From Dugong dugon (taxonomy: Eukaryota; Chordata; Mammalia; Sirenia; Dugongidae), in NCBI GenBank assembly GCA_030035585.1, contig CM057472.1, forward strand, positions 93,183,601 to 93,247,600: a DNA stretch of 64,000 nucleotides, written 5' to 3'. The translations under genes and the position numbers were made by a program. Position 1 is the first letter of the stretch. Every line of letters begins with the position of its first letter. A model generated the notes under the pieces. That model made no database searches. It was given only the letters and a program-made list of their open reading frames with translations, and was not told the origin of the DNA. Below, in pieces: positions 55,817-64,000 of the stretch.

Positions 55817-57173
55817 GACAGCTCCCTGGCCAGTTGACTGGAAGAGATCCATATTTGTGCCCATTCCAAAGTAAGGTGATCTACAGAATGCAAAATTATT
55901 GAACAATATCATTAATATCAAATGCAAGTAAAATTTTGCTGAAGATCATTCAAAAGCGGTTGCAACAATACAGCAACAGGGAACTGTCAGAAATTCAACC
56001 CAGACTCAGAAGAGGATATAGAAAGGGGGAAATCATTGCTGACGTCAGAGGAATACTGGCTGAAAGCAGAGAATACCAGAAAGATATTCACCTTTTTTTT
56101 ATTGACAAGGCATTTGACTGTGTGGATCATAAAAACTATGATAATGTTAAGAAGAATAGGAATTCCAGAGCACTTAACTGTGCTCATGAGGAACCTGTAC
56201 ATTGACCAAGAGACAGATGTTCAAACAAAATAGGGGATACTGCCTGGTTTAAAGTTTGGAAAGGTGTGCATCAGGGTTGTATCCTTTCACCTTAATAATT
56301 CAATCTGTATATTAAGCAAATAATCAGAGAAGGTTGATTTTATGAAAAAGACAGCATCAGGATTGAAGAAAGACTCATTAATGACCTGCAATATGCAGAT
56401 GACACAGCCTTGGCTTGCTGAAAGTGAAAAGGACTTGAAGCACTTACTGATGAAGATCAAAGACTACAGCCTTCAGTATGGATTACATCTTAACTTAAAG
56501 AAAACAAAAATCCTTACAACTGGACCAATAAGCAACATCATGATAAACAGAGAAAATATTGAAGTTGTCCAGGATTTCATTTTACTTGGATCCACAATCA
56601 ATGCCCAAGGAAGAAGTAGTCAAGAAATCAAACAATGCATTGCAGTAGGCAAATCTGCTACAAAAGAGGTCTTTAAAGTGTTAAAAAGCAAGGATGTCAC
56701 TTTGAGGACTAAGGCGCACCTGACCCAAGCCATGGTATGTTCAATTGCCTCATATGCATCTGAAACCTGGATAGTGAATAGGGAAGAACTAAGAAGAATC
56801 GCTGCCTTTCAGTTGTGGTGTTGGTGAAGAATATTGAATGGACTGTGGGCTTCCAGGAGAATGAATAAATCTATTTTGAAGGAAGTACAGCCAGAACACT
56901 CCTTAGAAGTGAGGACAGCAAGACTTTGTCTCTCGTACTTTGCACATGTTATCAAGTGGGACCAGTCCCTGTAGAAGGATATTATGCTTGATATAATAGA
57001 GGGTCAGTGAAAGAGACGAAGACCTTCAACCAGATGGATTGACACAGTGGCTGCAATGATGGACTCAGCACAGCATCGGTTGTGAAGATGGTGTAGGAAC
57101 AGACAGTGTTTAATTCTGTAGTACATAGGGTTGTTATGAGTTGAAAATGACTTCACTACGTCTAACAGCAACA
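55817..57173 (+). mobile_element. RTE LINE, reverse transcriptase to 3' end
   Basis: Starts at gacagctccctggccagttg, equivalent to 17459 in the complete copy. It runs through the RT, the C-terminal region and the 3' tail (gttatgagttgaaaatgact, tctaacagcaacag). It keeps an intact YADD codon string at 56392-56403 in local frame. A one-base gain shortly after it (in the ccttggcttgctg stretch) shifts the frame. 5'-truncated. Confidence 0.93.
55936..56827 (+). pseudogene. RTE reverse transcriptase and C-terminal region, broken
   Basis: Frame 55936-56205 encodes MLKIIQKRLQQYSNRELSEI and VRGILAESREYQKDIHLFFI. Frame 56342-56827 encodes LAESEKDLKHLLMKIKDYSL and later FKVLKSKDVTLRTKAHLTQA, SIASYASETW and FQLWCW. 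The conserved FDCVDH region is followed by a shift (around 56120-56160), and a second shift follows YADD. Non-functional. Confidence 0.85.
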
Positions 57174-57299
57174 GTGTGATTATAGTTTAGACATCTTAAA
57201 TTATGTAGATGTCTACTATATTAACATTTACAGTCTCAAGTTTAAGGACTTAGGAGAAGAGTAATGATGCGTTTAAAGCAGTGCTTTAAGAATAATCCA
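57174..57299. other. Short unique spacer
   Basis: Nothing recognised between the RTE tail and the older repeat. Confidence 0.4.
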
Positions 57300-57780
57300 G
57301 TATTAGATTTTGGAAAGTACTTTGAAAGTATTTAATTCAGCTTTTCATAATTCCTTTGTACTTTATCGATAAGAGATTACTTCAACTAGAATTGAACTCA
57401 CTATTTCTTCAGGCAACTCATGTCTTTCTTTTTTTAGTAGTAAATGTTAAGAATATGTGTCTTCCAACTATTTGCATCTCTGTTTTCTGGAACAACATAA
57501 AATAAACCTAAACCTTTTTTTCCCAAATTGCAGCTATCCAAACATGCAGAAATAGCTATTAATGTGCTTCCCTCCTTTTCTTCTCCAGAATGAAGAGCAT
57601 TTCTGTTCTCCTCATCTCCTATTGGAGTGACGTTTTGTTTAGCATTCTCATCATCCTGATCTTTTCTCTACTGGATCAGCTAGTTTTTCAATACTTAAAC
57701 CACCCTCTGATTACGCGATGCTCAGAGTTGACCACAATATTGTAGGGTAATCTGAGCATGACAGAGATGAAAAAACAAAG
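57300..57780 (+). repeat. CR1/L3-like ancient LINE remnant
   Basis: The end ctcagagttgaccacaatat, tgtagggtaatctgagcatg and acagag resembles the conserved CR1/L3 end (tgaacacaatact .. gtggtctgacc). The left part also resembles CR1-type lead sequence. Very old and diverged. Confidence 0.4.
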
Positions 57781-59839
57781 TGTTTGAAACACCTTACATA
57801 GAAATACCCCACTAACACAATGTGATGAGATCCAAGTATAAATCTGTAATGAAAAATAAAAATTTAAGAGAAATTTTATGGAAAGAACTTAATTAAAAAC
57901 TGGATCTACAATTTAGCGCTTAGTATCTAAAGATCCCTAATACTAATTACTATAATATACCCAAACAAAAAGCAAAAAACAAACAAAACAAAACAAAAAA
58001 AACCCAAAACTGAAGCAACTTTCTTTCTAATAACTTTAAGTTTGGGTTTGACTTTAATAAGCTTAATATTAAAAAAAATAAATGAAATTCATTCTCTAGA
58101 CAGCAAATCAATCTTTTTAAATTGCTATAAATAACACATACTACAAATGCAAACAGATTGCAAAGGTTGATCAGTAGTTTGCAAATGAGTGTTAGCAGAA
58201 CAGAAGACAGCAATTTGATCAAATATGTGGAAAAATAACTTATAATAAAAAAGTTGACAATACATGTGTGAATCTATGGTTATGTGCTCTCCCCAACCCT
58301 ATCTTATACTTAGAGTAGATAGAAGTCAGTGCTATATTTCTTCGTGGGAAGATATGCACACCAAAAAACACAACCAGATATAGAAATTGTACATTATATT
58401 AAAAGGGAACTATGTGGGGATTTTCCAATACCAAATCAGTATGAGTTAAGAAAAAAAACATTTAATTAAAAAATGAGGAAAGGACTAGATTTTTTATCAT
58501 TCCAAGTTTCATAATACATCTTTAACAAAAATTAATTATTAACACTTGAAAATTTATGCATCAATGATGTGTCAAGCACTGGTTTAAACACTTTGCAAAC
58601 GTTAACTCATATAAATTAATGTTCTCAACAACCCTATAATGTATGTGATATTTGTGAAAACATAAGCTACTCCTGTTTACTTACTTCACAAATGCTACAC
58701 TGAAACCTTACCATTCAAAAATGTTTTACCAAAAAATAATATATGAGATGTTCCCACAATACCATAATTTCATCTCATAATCCCAGATTTTCGATTTAAC
58801 ATTATATAGCAAACATTTAAAGCTATTGAACGGATGGATTTTGATATATGGAGTAGATTTTGTCAAGAAGAGACAGCGCTTAAAACCAAGACAATGGTCA
58901 GATGGGAAGAATGAAATTCATTATACAGCAGTGTTAGAAATGCCAAGGAAGAAGTACTGTTAACTGATGTAAAATACACCAGAGATTAAGAACATGAAAG
59001 GGGAGAAAGGTCATTGGAATTAGCAAGAAGAAAGCCATTTAAGGTCTCTGAAGGCTCTGTTTCAGAAGAATGATGGTTCTGGAATTTAGATAGCAGGGGC
59101 TTAAAAGGGACAGTGGTTGATAGACAGTAGACACATAGAGTATAGATTAATCATTAATAAAAATGATGTCAGTGGAACAAAGATGAGAAATTACATGATA
59201 CATTAAGTAGGCAGCTGGGTCAAGTAAAGGTTTTCTTTTATTATTTTGTAAGATTGGGAGGCCTCTGAATATTTAAACATAGAGGAGATTGAGCTAGCAG
59301 AAAAGATAAGGGAGAGAGTTATGGACAGAAGTAATTAAGGGGGCATGAAAGGAAAAAATCAAGTATTTGGATAACAGATAATGTTAAGTATGTTAAACCA
59401 AAAAAAAAATTTCATAAATAAAAGGCCTCCAAGATTTTGGCTTAGAAAACTTTGCAATGAGAATGCCATTGACAAATGCACATGAGCCTTGACTCTGATC
59501 CTCAGTTTCACTTCCTCTGAAGTTCTTTTTGGAAATTCCTCCATGAGGCACCATGTTTCCAAAATGCCTAACTTACCCCAGGGATGACATTGTCTTCTCT
59601 AGAGTGCTAGCCACTGAGTAATGGTTCAAGACTCATCTACTAGGTTTCATTTTTAGAATTTCATTTAGTTCAAAAGAAATAAACACAAAATACCCCTGAC
59701 AGCCCTTTCCAACACAACCCTGCCAAGCGCAAGTTATAATTTCCAAATGTGGGATTCTAACTTGCAGGACTAAACTGCAATGCGAAAAGGCTGGTGCATC
59801 TTCACTAACTCTTCAGTTGAAATCCATTGGGGTTGGCCC
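57781..59839. other. Mostly unique AT-rich DNA
   Basis: Contains a MIR piece at 58555-58665. No gene; the Leu/Phe-rich frame on the minus strand at 57950-58222 crosses A-rich sequence and has no domain. Confidence 0.45.
58555..58665 (-). repeat. MIR fragment
   Basis: gtgtcaagcactggtttaaa, cactttgcaaacgttaactc, and ctcaacaaccctataatgta follow the MIR complement order. Confidence 0.6.
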
Positions 59840-60180
59840 TGTTCTCACTCCAGCCTCACCCTATCACTCTCCACAGTGATGCTCCAGTGTGACTGATCCT
59901 TCCACTAGTACACCATGCTCTGAAGTGCTGACCCTTCTGTCTGTAGTGCTTTGCCTTCCCTTTGTTTTGTGTATCCTTCAAAAACATAGTTAGTCATCAC
60001 ATCCTTTTTGGAGACTTTTCATCTGTTCCATTGGAGTTACTTATTCTCTCCCCTGGGCCACTTCAGTGCAATGAATGTATTAGTATTATCGTACTTCATC
60101 CATGTTATAATAATTATAATGACTTCTTGACATAAATCTGTTTCCTCTATGAGACAAGAAGGTTAAGGGACCATGAGTTT
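59840..60180 (+). repeat. L2-like remnant
   Basis: A pyrimidine-rich lead, tagttagtcatcacatcc, and ctctatgagacaagaaggtt agree loosely with an L2 3' region. Low certainty. Confidence 0.35.
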
Positions 60181-60249
60181 TCATGTTGATGTTGCCATCT
60201 CTGACAGGTTGCCTGAAAAGGAACAAAAATTCACCACAAATAAATGAAT

Positions 60250-60440
60250 AGAATGATAAGAAGAAGAAGAAGAATTAGAATAAGAATTAGAGAAGGAGAG
60301 GGAAAAGAAGGAGGGGAAGGAGGTAGAAGAGAAGAAAGAAGCGAAATAGGGGAAGACAAATAACAGGAACAATAACAAGGACATCAAGAATAAGAACAAG
60401 AACAAGAAGAAGAACAATAAGAAGAAATAATAATAATAGT
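60250..60440. repeat. Purine-rich (GAA)n / (AAGAAC)n tract
   Basis: Nearly pure A/G on the + strand, with gaagaagaagaaga, ggaggggaaggaggtagaag and aagaacaagaacaagaagaa. The minus-strand frame at 60181-60417 is a Phe/Ser/Leu artefact of it. Confidence 0.85.
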
Positions 60441-61074
60441 GATATAAATTTAAATTACTCCCTAAACTTGGCAGAGATGTAATTATCTACATCTAGCGTA
60501 TCAGTGCAGTCTCTGGAGGAAACTTGACACTTTCTTGGGAAACTCCAAAGCCCTTATTTTAGCCTCTCCTGTCTACCTATTGGCTCACTGTTCAGTTCCA
60601 ACACAGTAATGTTATTTATCAATTTTTTCTGTCCCATTGGCGGACCCATGAGGAGAAACATCAGAAATAATTTAAATATTCCTCAAGTTGCCCATTCAAA
60701 ATTTATTTTACAACCACCTATGGGGAAAAACTCTCTTCCTTCACCTCCATAATGTTAAATCCATATGGTTTACAATCCTAATGATATAATAATCACAATC
60801 CCCACCCACTCAATAATAATTGCAAGGTTATAAGGACAAAACAATGTATATCCATTCATGTGCGGTGGGCCTAAATATAAGAAGAAAATATATCCTAAAA
60901 TCAGGCATGTTTAATTCTAAGAAAACAAGAAATATATAAAAACTTAGCTTTAAAAAGATTAATTATAAAAAAGAAATTCACTAATATTTATTTTCAAGTA
61001 ATAATAATAATGGTAATACAAATAACAAAACACTGAGCGTAAGCATAACGAAATACTATGTTATATGATTTAAC
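60441..61074. other. Unique AT-rich DNA
   Basis: No gene. Confidence 0.45.
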
Positions 61075-61265
61075 AAATATCATGTATTGAATGCTTTATA
61101 TGTGAGAGTTTATATATGTTAAGAGGTAAAATTTTCATCCTTTACTTCACAAATTAGGAAACTGAGCCTAGAGGTTGAGGATGTTTATTAAAAACCAAAA
61201 AGGCAAAGCTAGGACTCACATTTAAATCCATCTAAGTCAATACCTGGATGCTTAATGAGACTTTC
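61075..61265 (-). repeat. MIR SINE
   Basis: attgaatgctttatatgtga, ttcacaaattaggaaactga, gcctagaggttgagg, gcaaagctaggactcacatt follow the MIR complement. Confidence 0.65.
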
Positions 61266-61876
61266 TCAGAACATTGGGAATGTGATTCAATACAGAAATA
61301 TTTAAAATGTCCACTTTTCAGATACCTAATTTATGAAATGATCATACACGCAGTTCTGCTATAATGCTTGTTGTGAAAGCAGATTTTGTTCTAAAGCAAT
61401 TGATATAGTAGAGAACACTTTGAGCATGACACAAATTCCAGGTTTGCTTACGTGCAATTTCATCTATGAGAAACACTAGATGAATGCAGGAAACTACACC
61501 CGGTTAAGAATACACAAAATGCACACACTTTCTAAGTATCTACTAGGTACTTCAATTTACCCTGTGAGTTAGAAGACAAATTGTTAACCTCTGTCGTTAC
61601 AAGTTTCCATTTGATTTCAGATAACCCTTCTTCCAACACTTCATAATAACTCACGAGCTGCAAATCTTTCCACACCCACTTTCACAAGCAAACTCCAGGG
61701 TTTTTTTTTTTTTTTTTTCAAAGTAAAGGTCTGTATTTATTGCATTATTTATATATCTCTTAGCCAATTAACTTGTGATCACTAACATTTTTACTAAGTT
61801 CTTAAATTTTTAGTGTGTATGACAGTTCATTTTGTTTGCTTGTCCAAAGACTAGTCTGGTTGCTGTTATGGAGTAG
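61266..61876. other. Unique DNA
   Basis: T-run at about 61701-61718. No gene. Confidence 0.45.
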
Positions 61877-62299
61877 TGGTTGTTAACTGCCATCTAGCTG
61901 GCTTTGACTTGTGGTGACCTCATGTATAACAACTTAATGCTGCCCGGTGCGCCATCTCCACGATGTTTGATATGTTTGAGCCCATTGTTGAGGCTATTGT
62001 GTCAATCCATCTCATTGAGGCTTTTCTTCGTTTTCCCTCATGTTATACTTTACCAAATATGATGTCCTCCTCCAGTGATTAGTCTTGCCTCATAACACAT
62101 CCAAAGTAAGCAAGACCAAGTCTCACCATCCTCGCTTCTAACAATACTTCAGTTTTATTTCTTCTAAGACCGACTTGTTTGTTCTTCTTGCTGTCCATGG
62201 TATACTCAATATTCTTCATCAACACCATAATTCAAACGTGTCAATTCATATGCATATGAGGTGATTGAAAAGACCATGGCTTGGGTCAGGCACAACTTA
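61877..62299 (-). mobile_element. RTE 3' part, older subfamily
   Basis: Complement of the tail (gttgttaactgccatctagc, ttgtggtgacctcatgtata, atgctgcccggtgcgccatc) and C-terminal region (tcttgctgtccatggtatac, caccataattcaaacgtg, agaccatggcttgggtcagg). About 40 bases are missing near 62240 relative to the other copies. It shares the gtggtgacctca variant with 26134-26225. Confidence 0.88.
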
Positions 62300-62301
62300 C
62301 A

Positions 62302-62650
62302 TATGATTAAATCAGTTGACTTGAAGTAAAGCAGATTACTTTTCATAATATCGGTGGGCCTTAGTCAATCAGTTGAAGGCCTTAAGAGCAAAAATGGAGT
62401 TTCCCTAGGGTATGTTCTGTCTCCAGACCACAAATAGATTTTGGCAGAAAACGCTCTTTTTCTCTTGCCACAGCCTGATTTATGGATTTTGGGATACAAC
62501 TCTATTGGATTCTCCAGCCTGTCACTTGACCTACAAATGTTGGACTTGCCAGCCCCCCACAATCATGTGATCCAATTCCTTGAAGAAAATCTTTATATCT
62601 ATATCTATCACTCTTTCTGTTTTTCTAGAGAACACTGACTAATACAATGT
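62302..62650 (+). mobile_element. LTR-like element (MaLR type)
   Basis: gtgggccttagtcaatcagt, aaggccttaagagcaaaaat, acttgccagccccccacaat, catgtgatccaattccttga and tctagagaacactgactaat follow the order of a mammalian LTR I recognise. No internal sequence. Family assignment tentative. Confidence 0.5.
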
Positions 62651-63673
62651 GTCATTAACAAAGCTTTTGAGTGTTCTGCTTCAACCTCTTTTTTCTCATG
62701 AGACTTGTGGTTTTTATTGTATGATTTTACACAGCACAGTGATTTTTTTTTTAAGGAAAACATATGATGCATTATAACAGAGATGACTGTATAGTACTTC
62801 TTGCATAAATGACATTCCATGGCCTTGCTTATGTATCTTAGACGCGTTTTTCCTCAAAAGTTGGCAATCATTAGTCAACACGACAGCTTCAGCGTGGGAC
62901 TAGGAATGACAAGTATCAGTAATCATAACACTTTCTGTCTTGTTGATAAACAGAAAGTAATCAGCATGGAAAACCAATCTTTACTGACATCTACGAAAAT
63001 TAAAGACTGACTAGAATTGATGAAAGATGCTGTTTCTAAAAATCCACAGTATTTTCTCCGTAGTTTGTCAAACTTTTGATTTGTTTGTCTTAAAATGCCA
63101 ATGCTGACATTTTTAGTGAAAATCTGTTTGTTTAAAAAATAACACAGCTGTTGGTCATATGGCAAGTGTTTCACAAGGCAGAATAGGGAAAACCTAATAA
63201 AATCAAATTGGACCTGATTAAGACGCCTTCCCCACCAGGTTAGGAGAAAACATTCTTTTTTGATGGGCAAGGATTTGATATGATAGATCTCTGTCCATTT
63301 TATAGACATCTGATTCTGAGAATGCGCAACATTCATTTAGCTACCCAGAGATGGAAGTGAGTCTTTTTATTCAAAGCAAGAAAAATGTACTCAGAGCAAG
63401 AAAACAAATTGTATAATTTCAGCATCTGTCAGAGGATCCTTGTATTTTCTTAATAAGCCCATACAAGGGCATGGAAACAGATGTGATATTTGAAATACCT
63501 AACAATGATAGGACATCGGCTACATACAGCAATTGCACCATCCTGGTGCATACTGGATAAATGTCAGATAAGAAAGAGAAGGGAAAAATTGTATTGACCT
63601 ATTAGGTGCCAGACTTCAAATACACCCAAGAGGATAAAGTCAGAGTGTTGAAATTGTGTTTCTTTATTTATTT
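62651..63673. other. Unique DNA
   Basis: A minus-strand frame of 137 codons (62923-63336) has no recognisable domain. About two of this length are expected by chance in a window like this. Confidence 0.45.
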
Positions 63674-63878
63674 TGGAGTCCTTTGGTGGTGCAAATAGTT
63701 AACACTCACAACCGCTAACAGAAATATTGGAAGTTTGAATCTACTCAAGGGTACCTCACAAGCAAGGCCTGGCAATCTACTTCTGAAAAATCAACCATTG
63801 AAAACTCTATGAAGCACAGTTCTACTCTGATACACATGCGATCACCATGAGTCAAAATCAACTGAACTGCAACTGGTT
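63674..63878 (+). mobile_element. AfroSINE, class b
   Basis: Head ggagtcctttggtggtgcaa, then gcaaggcctggcaatctact, tctgaaaaatcaaccattga, agcacagttctactctgata, and tail gatcaccatgagtcaaaatc followed by a (gtttt)-like run. Near full length. Confidence 0.92.
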
Positions 63879-64000
63879 GTTGTTTCGTTTTGTTTTAGAA
63901 AATAACCAGTATCTTTTCCGTGATATATCCAAGCCTATCACAGCATACTGCTATTATTTATTTTTTCACAGGACACTAAGCTTCTTTTTCAGGGGCAGTG
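63879..64000. other. Unique end of window
   Basis: Nothing recognised. Confidence 0.4.

Noticed and set aside
60181..60417. 78-codon Phe/Leu/Ser frame
   Set aside because: Complement of the purine-rich (GAA)n tract.
62923..63336. 137-codon minus-strand frame
   Set aside because: No recognisable domain; about two such frames are expected by chance in this window.

Overview
This window looks like non-coding nuclear DNA from a placental mammal of the Afrotheria, most likely an elephant or another paenungulate. The case rests on repeats I recognise from memory. There are about twenty tRNA-headed SINEs of AfroSINE type, whose sense strand begins GGAGCCCTGGTGGC and ends near a TATGAGTCGGAA-like tail. 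There are also many copies of a BovB-clade RTE LINE, with L1s of a lineage-specific type, MaLR-type solo LTRs, and old L2, MIR and CR1-like remnants. The DNA is AT-rich. I found no intact protein-coding gene, no exon I could recognise, no RNA gene and no prokaryotic or organellar feature. Every recognisable protein signature (L1 ORF1, L1 ORF2 tail, RTE endonuclease, RTE reverse transcriptase) is a broken transposon reading frame.

Layout. 1-1870 is the 5' end of an antisense L1 that runs off the left edge. 1.9-11 kb is old, mostly unique sequence with an LTR set inside an ancient repeat, L2/MIR pieces and an old L1. 11.1-13.3 kb is an antisense RTE. 15.65-18.85 kb is a nearly complete sense RTE with 12-bp target-site duplications. 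18.9-32.2 kb carries scattered SINEs, LTRs, microsatellites and a non-autonomous RTE derivative (21.35-21.6 kb). 32.5-44.4 kb has the first copy of a duplicated ~270-bp segment, a TE-poor stretch (36-37.7 kb), tandem MIRs, nested SINEs and a solo LTR with a 5-bp duplication. 44.4-47.6 kb is a pile-up of RTE and SINE insertions, including one copy with a 5' inversion. 49.5-54.0 kb is a cluster of antisense L1 parts: two 3' ends and an ORF1-only, half-L1-like element. 54-64 kb is mostly unique sequence with a sense RTE half (55.8-57.2 kb), CR1/L2/MIR remnants, an antisense RTE tail, an LTR and a final SINE.

No genes act together here. The relations of interest are between mobile elements. The SINEs share their 3' tail with the RTE, and one SINE class also shares an internal block with the RTE 5' region, which fits RTE supplying the retrotransposition machinery in trans. 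The two L1 5' regions (left edge and 52.5-54.0 kb) are the same family, but only the left one has a tandem duplication. Family names come from memory of mammalian repeat consensus sequences, not from a search. Element boundaries are approximate unless a target-site duplication is given.
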